From contig JACKPQ010000002.1 in NCBI GenBank assembly GCA_024233435.1, forward strand, positions 434,001 to 498,000: DNA of 64,000 bases. The letters are read 5' to 3'. This document shows, in pieces, positions 25,474-35,100 of this stretch. A program made the translations under genes and the position numbers. This DNA is from Chlamydiales bacterium. Its GTDB lineage: Bacteria > Chlamydiota > Chlamydiia > Chlamydiales > JACKPQ01. Position 1 is the first letter of the stretch, and each line of letters begins with the position of its first letter. The notes under the pieces are model-generated. The model had not been told where the DNA came from, did not search any database, and was given only the letters and a program-made list of their open reading frames with translations.

Positions 25474-26820
25474 ATGACGCCCCAATTGCCTAAAATAGCC
25501 CTTATCGGTCGCCCCAATGTAGGTAAATCAGCCCTTTTTAATCGGATTGCACGCAAACGCATTGCTGTAGTTCACGAGGTGGAGGGGGTGACGCGTGATC
25601 GTTTGTACACTGAATGTGAGCACTTTGGACGTCGATTTATCCTCATCGATACAGGTGGCATGGAGTATTTTAGTCACTTGCCTTTTCGAGAAGAAGTGCG
25701 CATGCAAGCGGAGCTTGCTGCAAATGAGGCAGATGTCGTCATATTTATCGTCGATGGGCAGGTTGGCTTAACAGAGTCGGATCATGCCGTTGTTAAGGCG
25801 CTGCGCGATATAAAAAAACCTATCATATTGGCAGTCAATAAAATAGATGCTCCAGAGCAGGAAAGGCGGATTCATAATTTCCACTGCTTAGGTCTTGGAG
25901 ATCCCCATCCCGTATCAGCCATTCAAGGCCTTCAATTGGCAGAGCTCATTGATGCTGCTTTGGCCCATTGCCCCGACTTGGAGGTTTCAGAAGAACCAGG
26001 TTCCATTAAAGTCGCCTTCATTGGGCGTCCTAACGTAGGTAAATCGACGCTACTCAACTGCATCCTATCTGAAGACCGAAGCATTGTGAGTCCAATAGCT
26101 GGAACCACACGGGATAGTATCGACGTGCGCGTTGACGTTGATGGGAAAAGCTACACTCTTATTGACACCGCAGGCATTCGCCGAAAGCCTAAAGAAAAGG
26201 ATGTCATTGAGAAATTTGCATCACTGCGCACCGAGCTTGCGATTGCTCGCAGCGACATTTGCGTTCTTTTGCTCGATTCTGAAGATGGGCTGACTGCGCA
26301 AGATAAAAAAATCGCCTCTCAGATTGAAGAAGCTGGAAAGGCTTGCATCCTGCTCTTTAACAAATGGGACAAGATTAAGGGAGTGCGCATGGAGCATTGC
26401 CAAAAACAGGTGCGCGATGAGGTCAGCTTTCTTAACTATTGTCCTATTTTATTTGCTTCAGCAACTACTGGGCGTAACATTCCAAAACTCTTTGAACTGA
26501 TTGAGGAAGTGCATCAGCAGATGCATTCACGCATCAGTACAGGTCAGCTCAACAAGTTTGTGGAGCGCACAACTCAAATCTACCATCCTCCTATGCTTCA
26601 AGGGCGACGTCTGCGCATCTATTACTTGACGCAAGCATCGACTAATCCGCCCCGTTTTGTTCTATTTGTCAATCATAAAGAGCTCATGCTCGAGACATAT
26701 CGCAAGTACTTGCTCAACGCCTTTCGCAAAGCCTATTCATTTACCGGGTGCCCCGTTCGCTTTGAGCTACGCCCGCGCAAGCAGCGCGCAGACATTGCTC
26801 GCTACATCGCTAATCGTTAA
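25474..26820 (+). CDS. der: ribosome assembly GTPase Der (EngA)
   Basis: Essential GTPase for 50S subunit assembly. 448 residues with two tandem GTPase domains: GRPNVGKSALFNR (residues about 9-21), DTGG and NKID for the first; GRPNVGKSTLLNC (about 185-197), DTAG and NKWD for the second; then the KH-like C-terminal domain (YLTQASTNPPRFVLFVN). Complete and normal in length. An AT-rich 162-base gap separates it from the divergent upstream gene. Confidence 0.97.
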   Translation: MTPQLPKIALIGRPNVGKSALFNRIARKRIAVVHEVEGVTRDRLYTECEHFGRRFILIDTGGMEYFSHLPFREEVRMQAELAANEADVVIFIVDGQVGLTESDHAVVKALRDIKKPIILAVNKIDAPEQERRIHNFHCLGLGDPHPVSAIQGLQLAELIDAALAHCPDLEVSEEPGSIKVAFIGRPNVGKSTLLNCILSEDRSIVSPIAGTTRDSIDVRVDVDGKSYTLIDTAGIRRKPKEKDVIEKFASLRTELAIARSDICVLLLDSEDGLTAQDKKIASQIEEAGKACILLFNKWDKIKGVRMEHCQKQVRDEVSFLNYCPILFASATTGRNIPKLFELIEEVHQQMHSRISTGQLNKFVERTTQIYHPPMLQGRRLRIYYLTQASTNPPRFVLFVNHKELMLETYRKYLLNAFRKAYSFTGCPVRFELRPRKQRADIARYIANR

Positions 26821-26864
26821 ATTGTCTTGAGTAAATATTTTAGTTTTTGTTAGGTTAGCGGGGT

Positions 26865-27605
26865 ATGAAAAACTTAACATTATTTAGCCTAGCTTTTGGC
26901 GCCATTTGTGGCCTTAGCGCGGGCACATTCAACGTTTACACAGGCCCACATTTTAACTATGCCAATGTCGATTTAGACAGCGGGAGTAACTTTGATGGTT
27001 ACGCTGGAGGCTTGACTGCTGGTGTAGGGTACAATTGCCCGCACTTTTTTACCGATGTCTCATTTGAAGGAACTTGGAACGCAAGTGCTATGGTCGATAG
27101 CATTAGCCGACGATTAGGTTTCTCAGAATATTTTGTTGAATGGAAAGTAGGACCCACATTTAAAGCGTATGGAGAGCGTCTTATTCTTGCTCCATACACA
27201 GGATTTGGCTGGGATCAGTTTAACAATACGCGCGATCCTAACGGTGCGAGCACTTGCTTTGAGTACAACAAGCTCTTTATTCCTGTTGGGTTTTATGCTA
27301 CCTGGATATTCAATGTGCAATCGAGCCTATCTTTGCAGTTTGAATGGCGCCCAGATGTCTATTCAGATTTGGATGTTGCATCCATTGACTTAGACAACTC
27401 ATCTGAGAATGCTTTCAGAGTTCAGTTACCTTACGAATACACCTTCGCGAGGTGCTCTGCAACGACTCTAAGTATCGTTCCATTCTTCGATTGGTCAGAG
27501 TATGGAAAATCCAGACAGACAAATGCGGCTGGTGCCGTGATGGTCATTCCATCCCTTACAAGGTGGTATTTGGGCTTGCGCCTCATTTTAGGATATGCAT
27601 TTTAA
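26865..27605 (+). CDS. putative outer-membrane beta-barrel protein
   Basis: 246 residues beginning with a signal peptide (MKNLTLFSLAFGAICGLSAG, cleavage likely near residue 20). The mature part alternates aromatic and polar residues in short strands (e.g. TFNVYTGPHFNYANVDL, WYLGLRLILGYAF) and ends in Phe, the usual recognition signal of the barrel assembly machine. This suggests an 8- to 12-stranded barrel. No closer family seen. The haloperoxidase-like gene follows 12 bases downstream, so the two are probably co-transcribed. Confidence 0.72.
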   Translation: MKNLTLFSLAFGAICGLSAGTFNVYTGPHFNYANVDLDSGSNFDGYAGGLTAGVGYNCPHFFTDVSFEGTWNASAMVDSISRRLGFSEYFVEWKVGPTFKAYGERLILAPYTGFGWDQFNNTRDPNGASTCFEYNKLFIPVGFYATWIFNVQSSLSLQFEWRPDVYSDLDVASIDLDNSSENAFRVQLPYEYTFARCSATTLSIVPFFDWSEYGKSRQTNAAGAVMVIPSLTRWYLGLRLILGYAF

Positions 27606-27617
27606 TAAGGAATATAA

Positions 27618-29231
27618 ATGAAAACATCTTTTGCTATTTTTCTTGCGCTGCCTTTGATGCTATGTGCATTGTCTGACAGTGATTTTTTAAAATTGCAGCG
27701 CACGCTGCGACAAATCGATGCCAATGATGTCAAACTAAATGTCACATCATTTGATTCAAAGAAAGCGTTGCCCAACCAAAAAACAAATGGGGATGAGCAG
27801 CGCTATGAAGACTTGCGCGGCTCATTTGGAAAAGGTCTTGATCATCTTGCAACGGGATTCGTCAATCAGATTGCTTTTAAATCCTTAATCAAAGCTTTGG
27901 GTACTGGCAGTCAATCATCGTTTAATCAAATCATACTGGGGATAGGAACAAGACTTCTTGCCAACCCACAAGGCTCTTATGCTTACAGTCTGTCTTCCAA
28001 CGACGGTTGGATTAATTCCATGCCAGCCGCTCCACAGTTTGCATCAGCTGAGGCTGCTGCAGAAATGGTTGAGCTTTATTGGACAGCGCTAGTGCGCGAC
28101 GTTAACTTTAATGATTTTAGCACAGACCCAACTGTTGCATTGGCCGTTGCTAATCTTAGCACGCTGACGGACTTCACTGGACCTAAAGTAAACGGTCAAG
28201 TCACAGCAGGTACATTTTTGCGTGGGAATGCAGCAGGGGATTTAATTGGCCCTTATATCTCGCAATTTTTATACCAAACGATCCCTTATGGAAATACATC
28301 GATTGGGCCGACAGGGCAAGTCCCCGTTTCGGGAACTGGCAATGATTTTATCACAACTTTCATAGATTATTACACCGTCATTAGCGGCGGTTTGACAGGC
28401 GATGCCATCACATTTGATGCAACAGCGCGGTTTATTCGAACACCGCGAGATTTAACAGAATATGTGCATCAGGATACGCCCGGTCAGGCTGCTTTAAGCG
28501 CTCTTTTGCTGCTCAACAGTTACGGATCGGCTGCTCTAGACACTAACAATCCCTACTTGAGCAACCCCACCCAGGACGGATTTGTTTCCTATGGCATTTC
28601 TCAAGTGCTGGAGTTGCTCAGAGATGCTGTCCAGGAAGCGTTGAAAACTGCCTGGTATGAGAAGTGGCAAGTAAATCGACGTTGTCGCCCAGAAGAATTT
28701 GGATTTAACGTGCAGCAACAAATCGTTGGAGGCCAAGATTTAGGGATCAATGACCAGCTGATCAACTCTCCTGCTCTGACATCTCCATCTGGTATCTTTG
28801 CAACTTATGGATCGTACTTTTTGCCACAGGCCTATCCTGAGGGATCTCCTATGCATCCATCCTATCCAGCAGGCCACGCGACACTTATGGGAGCGGCTGT
28901 TACAATTTTAAAGGCCTTTTTCAACGAGGATTTTACGATTCCATCCCCATTAGAGCCCAATGCCGCCAATACGTTGCTTGTTGCTTACGGCGGAACTTTA
29001 AAAGTAGGAGATGAGCTTAACAAGCTAGCTTCTAACATTGCTCTTGGTCGTGACCATGCAGGCGTTCACTACCGCAGTGATGGAACGCAGGGTCTTTTAC
29101 TTGGTGAAAAAGTTGCCATTGATATCCTTAACAACTCCTCATTCCTCTTTAACGAAAATTTCCCAGGCTTTAACCTCACCAAATTTGATGGCACGCAAAT
29201 CCTAGTTGGTGGTAAGCGCAACACTCCATAA
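27618..29231 (+). CDS. vanadium-dependent haloperoxidase-like protein (PAP2 superfamily), exported
   Basis: 537 residues with an N-terminal signal peptide (MKTSFAIFLALPLMLCALS). The vanadate/phosphate pocket motifs of the family are present: KWQVNRRCRPEEFG (Lys and Arg), PSYPAGHATLMGA (His), and GRDHAGVHYRSDG (Arg and His). AGHA replaces the usual SGHA, so the Ser ligand is missing; halide oxidation versus phosphatase activity cannot be decided. Acts outside the cytoplasm. Lies directly after a beta-barrel gene in one transcription unit; two hairpin repeats follow its stop. Confidence 0.85.
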   Translation: MKTSFAIFLALPLMLCALSDSDFLKLQRTLRQIDANDVKLNVTSFDSKKALPNQKTNGDEQRYEDLRGSFGKGLDHLATGFVNQIAFKSLIKALGTGSQSSFNQIILGIGTRLLANPQGSYAYSLSSNDGWINSMPAAPQFASAEAAAEMVELYWTALVRDVNFNDFSTDPTVALAVANLSTLTDFTGPKVNGQVTAGTFLRGNAAGDLIGPYISQFLYQTIPYGNTSIGPTGQVPVSGTGNDFITTFIDYYTVISGGLTGDAITFDATARFIRTPRDLTEYVHQDTPGQAALSALLLLNSYGSAALDTNNPYLSNPTQDGFVSYGISQVLELLRDAVQEALKTAWYEKWQVNRRCRPEEFGFNVQQQIVGGQDLGINDQLINSPALTSPSGIFATYGSYFLPQAYPEGSPMHPSYPAGHATLMGAAVTILKAFFNEDFTIPSPLEPNAANTLLVAYGGTLKVGDELNKLASNIALGRDHAGVHYRSDGTQGLLLGEKVAIDILNNSSFLFNENFPGFNLTKFDGTQILVGGKRNTP

Positions 29232-29234
29232 CCA

Positions 29235-29335
29235 AAAGTGACCACAAAATTAACGTTTTGCTGATTTTGTGGTCACTTTGTGTCTTGTAAAAAGTGACCA
29301 CAAAATTGATGTTTTGTTGATTTTGTGGTCACTTT
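29235..29335. repeat. two tandem inverted repeats (56-bp period)
   Basis: Arms AAAGTGACCACAAAAT / ATTTTGTGGTCACTTT occur at 29235-29250/29264-29279 and again at 29291-29306/29320-29335, each with a 13-base loop of similar sequence. They lie between the haloperoxidase stop and the ATPase gene at 29367, ending 31 bases before its start. Could form terminators for the upstream gene or double operators for the downstream one. The AAAGTGAC half-site recurs ahead of the second ATPase gene at 44226. Confidence 0.9.
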
Positions 29336-29366
29336 GTGTCATTATGGGAGAAAATAGGGATCTGAG

Positions 29367-30815
29367 ATGACTAAAAAAATATTTATAGGCAGGCGAAGTG
29401 AGTTAGAACTTCTTAATAATGAGGTTGATAGGGGAATGGCGCGCCTTGTTGTTATTCGAGGGCGTCGTCGTATTGGAAAAAGCCGTTTAGTGGAAGAGTT
29501 TGTTAAACAGAACCATCTTAAAGCCTACACATTTTCTGGCATCCTACCAGTTAAAAGGACCACAATCAAAATGCAGCTTGAGGAGTTCTCCAAGCAAATG
29601 GCTCGCAATGGGTTGCCCAGGGTTGTATCGGATGATTGGGGAGATCTCTTTTGGACCTTGGCCTCTCATACAAGCAAAGGGAGGATTGTTATTTTCTTAG
29701 ATGAAATTTCGTGGATGGGCTCAAAGGATGCCGAGTTCTTAAGCAAGCTCAAAAATGCCTGGGATTTACATTTCAAACAAAACCCTGAATTGATTCTGAT
29801 TCTTTGTGGATCGGTATCGAGTTGGATCGAAGAAGAAATCCTCAATAATCCTGCCTTTTTAGGAAGAATATCTAGAAAGATGTTGATTCAAGAACTTCCT
29901 TTGAGAGAGTGTCATCAATTTTGGGAGCATTCAAGTCAAACCATCTCTGCCTACGATAAGTTTAAACTTTTAGGTGTGACTGGCGGGGTGCCGAGATACT
30001 TAGAAGAGATTGATCCAGATATGCCTGCAGAAGAAAACATTCGTCAGCTTTGTTTTCGCAAAGAAGGTCTTCTGTATGATGAGTTTGATAAGATATTTTC
30101 TGATTTATTTGGACGTAAGACAGCAAGTTACAGGCGTATTATTTACAGCCTAATTCAATCTTCTAGAACACAATCAGAAGTTTTTAATGATCTTGGACTT
30201 TCAAGAGGAAGTAAGGTCAGTCGTTTTTTGAACGACTTGATTTTAGCAGGATTTGTTCAAAGAGATCATACATGGAACATTCGTTCAGGAAAGATGTCAG
30301 AGTTAAGCCGTTATAGGCTCAGTGATAATTATTTAAGGTTTTATTTAAAATGGATCGAGCCTAATCAGATCAAGATAGCTCAAGATGATTTTGACCATAA
30401 ATCCCTTTCAAGCTTGCCTAATTGGGATGGTATTATGGGTTTACAGTTTGAAAATCTCGTGCTCAATAACCGCAAATTGATCATTAAACAGCTAAAATTG
30501 CTTCCAGATAATATAGTGTGTCATGGTGCCTATTTTCAAAAACCAAACCAGTCGCAACCGGGTTGTCAGATTGATTATATGATTCAGACATCTCAGGATT
30601 TCCTATACGTATGCGAGATTAAATTTTCTAAAAAGCCGCTAGGGGTAAATGTTATTAAGCAGGTGCAGGAGAAAATACAGCGTCTAAAGCGGCCTAAGCA
30701 CTTTTCTGTTTTGCCCATTCTCATATATGTTGGACAACTAAGCAAGCCCCTTCTTGATGCTAATTACTTTGTTAAATTAATAGATTGTAGCGAACTGCTT
30801 TCTGAGTCGGGCTAA
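29367..30815 (+). CDS. archaeal-type AAA ATPase with DUF234 C-terminus
   Basis: 482 residues. N-terminal STAND/AAA-type ATPase: Walker A GRRRIGKSR near residue 30, Walker B IVIFLDEISW; then a winged-helix region (SEVFNDLGLSRGSKVSRFL) and a C-terminal DUF234 domain with CQIDYMI ... YVCEIKFSK, a PD-(D/E)xK nuclease-like arrangement (D, E, K). Such genes are common, poorly understood, often mobile ATPases. The start has GATCTGAG upstream. Its stop overlaps that of the convergent YidD-like gene by 4 bases. Confidence 0.88.
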   Translation: MTKKIFIGRRSELELLNNEVDRGMARLVVIRGRRRIGKSRLVEEFVKQNHLKAYTFSGILPVKRTTIKMQLEEFSKQMARNGLPRVVSDDWGDLFWTLASHTSKGRIVIFLDEISWMGSKDAEFLSKLKNAWDLHFKQNPELILILCGSVSSWIEEEILNNPAFLGRISRKMLIQELPLRECHQFWEHSSQTISAYDKFKLLGVTGGVPRYLEEIDPDMPAEENIRQLCFRKEGLLYDEFDKIFSDLFGRKTASYRRIIYSLIQSSRTQSEVFNDLGLSRGSKVSRFLNDLILAGFVQRDHTWNIRSGKMSELSRYRLSDNYLRFYLKWIEPNQIKIAQDDFDHKSLSSLPNWDGIMGLQFENLVLNNRKLIIKQLKLLPDNIVCHGAYFQKPNQSQPGCQIDYMIQTSQDFLYVCEIKFSKKPLGVNVIKQVQEKIQRLKRPKHFSVLPILIYVGQLSKPLLDANYFVKLIDCSELLSESG

Positions 30816-31228
30816 TAGGTGGGATCCCACTTGTATTTGACGCCATTGATGACTTTTGTTCGGTAGACCCAGTCATCTTTGTTTTCGCGCATGAGGCGAT
30901 CGCACCCCATTACAAATCCCTTGAAAAAGCCGTGGCGACGGATGGCCATAAGCATATAACGCGAGCTTGTCGGGCGAAAGTCGCTGCGGGGTCCGTCGAC
31001 AGGTGAGAGAATATGGGTATGGAAAGCGATGAGCTTTTCAGCTGTCCAGGAGAGGGGGTCTTTACGTGGGGCAGGGGCTTGTGTAGTCTCAGATGGCACG
31101 AGATTTGCATCTTTGCCCCAGGGTTCAAAGTAGCCCGGAGCGCTAAAAAGCGTAGCGCAAAGAAAAGACAGGAAACAAACGCTCCCTCTCCATGGTATGT
31201 GATGCAATATTTTCATATAGACGCTCAT
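30812..31228 (-). CDS. YidD-like domain protein with N-terminal export signal
   Basis: From ATG 31228 (or 31216) about 138 residues. A hydrophobic signal (WRGSVCFLSFLCATLFSAPG) precedes a linker and then HILSPVDGPRSDFRPTSSRYML and AIRRHGFFKGFVMGCDRLMREN, which align with the YidD membrane-insertion efficiency factor (ISP..GP.CRFxPTCSxY, then AIxxHGxxKGxxxxxxRLxRC). The cysteines of classic YidD are replaced by Ser. A signal peptide would place it in the periplasm, unlike YidD. Overlaps the upstream lipoprotein gene. Function not assured. Confidence 0.75.
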   Translation of the reverse strand: MSVYMKILHHIPWRGSVCFLSFLCATLFSAPGYFEPWGKDANLVPSETTQAPAPRKDPLSWTAEKLIAFHTHILSPVDGPRSDFRPTSSRYMLMAIRRHGFFKGFVMGCDRLMRENKDDWVYRTKVINGVKYKWDPTY

Positions 31229-32081
31229 TATACAACTTTGCCGCTTCGCCCGCACCATAAATCCCACCAAAGTACCATCCAGCTTCAAAGCTTGTAGTGA
31301 TTACGCCAGCAGCAATATTGCCATCTTTAAAAAAAAAATAAGCAGCGGTGATGAAGGCCCCATTGAGCAAAAAGGCTGTGACAGCTGATTGCTTTTGACC
31401 AACATAAAGGTAGCCAGCCCCTGGAAGTAGGGTGTTAAAAAGCTGAGCTTTACCAACAGATTTTTTGTTGAGCTCAAAGCAATCAGCGATAGATTGTAGA
31501 TATTTTTTATCAGGGACCTGGCAAGCGAGATGCTTTAATTGCGTAATATTGCCATGAGATAAAATATTTTCTTCCTCGAGCTTATCCGCAGTTTCAGGAT
31601 AGGTTTTTTGCATTAGTTTAAGCACTTGATCAGCCTTAATATCGGCACCGATGGCATCATAGGATTCATAAAGAATGACGAGCAGGTCATGGAAGGCGCA
31701 AAACTCTGAGCCGACGCGTGTGAGGTTAGAAGACTCAAAGCTATCAATGACATCAGTATAGCGCTTACCCAAATAGTAGCTGAGGATGATATTGTAGCTA
31801 ACTTCTCGTTTGCGCTCAATTTTGTCATCGGGCAGCAGAATTTGTGCACGCTTAAAGGCTGTGATGGCTCGGTACAAATCTAACTCTTTTGCAAAGGCTG
31901 TACCGATCAAATATTCTTTTCCCCACTCATGGCTTTTTTCATCGTTGGTAAGCGGAGAGAAGCAAGTGGGCAGGCGCTCTAAATAACGCTGCTCAACTGA
32001 GTAACAAATTTGAGGCTCAATTTTATTAGGAACGCGGTAGCAGCCTACAAGCAAGAGCAGTCCAATCCAAAAATGTTTCAT
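31143..32081 (-). CDS. hypothetical lipoprotein with TPR-like region and C-terminal membrane segments
   Basis: 312 residues with lipobox (MKHFWIGLLLLVGC). Residues about 45-200 look helical and TPR-like (EYLIGTAFAKELDLYRAITAFKRA type pattern in two parts). A Gly-rich hydrophobic part follows (LLPGAGYLYVGQ, FLLNGAFITAAYFFF), similar to the C-terminal domain of DUF5683-like proteins, and the end is ...SLRYAF. It is co-oriented with and overlaps the YidD-like gene by 86 bases, and the secretin gene ends 33 bases upstream on the same strand. Function unknown. Confidence 0.75.
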   Translation of the reverse strand: MKHFWIGLLLLVGCYRVPNKIEPQICYSVEQRYLERLPTCFSPLTNDEKSHEWGKEYLIGTAFAKELDLYRAITAFKRAQILLPDDKIERKREVSYNIILSYYLGKRYTDVIDSFESSNLTRVGSEFCAFHDLLVILYESYDAIGADIKADQVLKLMQKTYPETADKLEEENILSHGNITQLKHLACQVPDKKYLQSIADCFELNKKSVGKAQLFNTLLPGAGYLYVGQKQSAVTAFLLNGAFITAAYFFFKDGNIAAGVITTSFEAGWYFGGIYGAGEAAKLYNERLYENIASHTMERERLFPVFSLRYAF

Positions 32082-32114
32082 AGACTAGAGCTTAACACGA
32101 ATGCGAAAAAAAGA

Positions 32115-35100
32115 CTACTCTTCATCTTCGGGGGTTTTGACAAGCTCGAAGCCGGCCTCAACATCATCGGCAATGCCTTCTTGCAGACAAATCTCTTCTT
32201 GCCGCTCGGTGACCATTTTGTATGTTTCAAGGTCATCGACAATGATCGGTTTAAGGAAGATCATCACATTTTTGTTGTCTTTGAGATTGTTGACGCGGCT
32301 GAAAGCGACACCAACAACGGGTAGACTTCCCAAGCATGGGATGGATGTTTTGGCGCGCGCTGTTTGATTGCGCACTTGACCGCTCAAGACGAGGAAAGCT
32401 CTGTCAGGAATGTGAACGCGTGTTGTTGTTGTCGTTTTGCTCGTTGTAATCCCTTGCAAGGTCGAAGTATCAGGAGTTTGCCCAACTGTTTCTGAGATTT
32501 CTGTGTCGATCTCAAGCGTGATCAGGTTGTTATCACCAATATTGGGCGTGATGCTTAAATTAAATCCAATATCTCGATATTCAAGGTTGGCAGTTGTTTG
32601 CTGACTGTTGTTACCAACTGTTTGCACTGTTGATCCAGTGAATGGAATGTTATCGCCAACGAATATGGTAGAATTACGCGCATCTTGCGTGATGATTTTT
32701 TGGTTGAGGACAATGGTTGTGTCAAGGTCGCCTTTCAGTGCGTTAATCAAAGCGCCAAGCGCTGCAAACGTGCGTCCTTTATGGAAGATAAGGTCTCCAA
32801 TGATGCCCATATCAAATCCTGAGGCAAACGGAACATCAGATCCTGTAGGTGTTCGTGTGCTTGTAATAGCGCTTATGCTGTCGCCAAATGTCGAGGCTAA
32901 ACCACCATTGGCTGCATTTTCAATGCTAGCATTCTGAGGGAAGCTGCCCGTTGCATAGCCAATTCGCTCTGTGATTTTTCCTTGTGAACCCCATGTAAGA
33001 CCAAAGTCTAGTTGGTCGCCAACTTCTGTTTCAATAACAAGGACCTCGATGAAGATCTGACGTAATGGGATGTCAATATTTTGGATGAGCTCTTTGAGTT
33101 TTGTCAGTGTTGTGGGATCACCTGTGCCGATTAGGGAGTTGGTGACCTGTAACCACTGGATTGAGTTGATAGCGTCAATGAGCTTTGCATTTGCTCCGCC
33201 CTGAGAGGAGGCGCTATTTTGCAGCTCTGCAGCAATTTGCTTGAGGGACTCAACAATCAATGTGCCTTGATGGTAGTGGAGCTTGTAGATCAAGAAGCTA
33301 ACATCGTCAAAAGGCTCAAGGGGAGGCACCTCTGAAAGCGAAAGTGTGCCTGGGACATCAAAGCGCTGGAGTAGATCCATCACTTCAGCTACAGCATCGG
33401 CCTCGCCAGAGACTAAAAGTGAATTGGTTTTTTCAATGTATTTTAAGTTGTTGATGGTGTCAAAGAGTGCTGGGCGGGTGACGCCGCTATCTATGAGGTT
33501 TTGCTCAAAGTCATCCATAACATGGATGAGCTCTTCTCCTGCTAGGCAACGGGGCTTATAAATTTTAAAAGTGTCAGGGGAAGGGCGCTCTGCTGCTCCA
33601 CCGCCAAGCGAGGGGATGTCAAAGCGTTCTGCAAGCCTTTCAGCTTTTTGTAGTGCTTCTGGAGAGCCTGTAAACATGATCGAGTTAGTCTCTTGGATGA
33701 AGCGTGCATTGCTCAACGTTTTGATTAAGGCTGGGTCTGCGTTAGCTTTTTGTAGATCCGTTGTTAAAGCTTTGAGTGATGCAAGCAGTTGTGGCCCAGA
33801 GGCGTTTTTAATTTTATAAATGAGGAAGGTGACATCGCCGATCGTTTGGACACCAGCTACACCAACTCCATCGTCAATTGTCTGCAGAAGAAGTTTGATC
33901 TCATTGATTGAATCGGGAGTCCCCGTGAAAAGAAGAGACTGGGTCGATTCAACATAACGCATCGTGGTAATGGTGTTGATCAAATCAGGATTTGCTAGTC
34001 CTGATTTTTCTAAGTCCTCTGCTATACTCAACAGGGCATCGCGGATTTCTTGGGCTGATTTGTGGACAGGTTTATACATGTAAAATTGAGAGGCCACGCC
34101 TGTTCCTCGAGGAACATCAAACTTCTCACAAAGAGCAATCACTTGCTCGATTGTTGATTCTGTGCCGGTGATTAATAGCGAATTGGTCGATTTAATCCAC
34201 TCAATAGAATTAATGGCTTCAATAACAGCGGCATTGTTCACTCCTGAGGCTTTTAAGTTCTTTGATACGCCCTGTAAATCAGAAATTAAGACATTGCCTT
34301 GAATATTTTGGCATTTATAAACTGAGTATGTTTTTTGTGAGATAAGCCGAGAGCCTTCTCCATCGAGTAATGTGAGCATCTCTTTAATTTTTTCGATAGC
34401 AGCTGGAGGTCCTTTAAAGACAAGCGAATTAGATTCAGGCAAATACTTCATCGTATCAATGGTTTGCTTGATAGCACGCGTGGTTGGGTCGTTAGCTGCA
34501 AGGGTATTTGCAAAATTTTCCAGTCCTTGCTCAATTTGCTCGTGAGGAACTTTTTGGATTTTGTAGACAAATAAAATGTCTTGGCCCGTAGCAACAGCTG
34601 TAGCTGAGTCCATTACCTCGAGCATTGCTTGTATGCGTTGCAGTGCCTCTGGGTTCCCGGTAAACACAAGCGAGTTCGTTGAAGGCACCCACTTGCCCGA
34701 TTCAACAGCCCGCAAAAACGAAGGGTCATAAAGCTGTGAAGACTGTAAGCTTTTTCCTAAGTCTTGCATTGATATGAGGAGCTCCTCTCCAGAGCGGTAT
34801 TTAGGATGGTACATTAAAAAGTCTGATGAGAGCTGCTTGCCGTTAATATCAGTCGGATTATCGAGATCCGCTAATATAGCCATTGCGCGCTCAACTAAAT
34901 AGGGTGTTGAAACGACAAAAATGGTGTTTGAGTGAGCCTGTGGCACCATGATGACGGGATTGCCTTCAGCAACTGGCGTAATAATGCGCTGTGCGTATGC
35001 TACAAGTTCATCAGGATTAGATTCTAGAACTTTATAGGCGTCGATATCAAAAGCAGACTGTGGGGCATCAAGAGTGAGCATGACATCTGCAATCTTCTCG

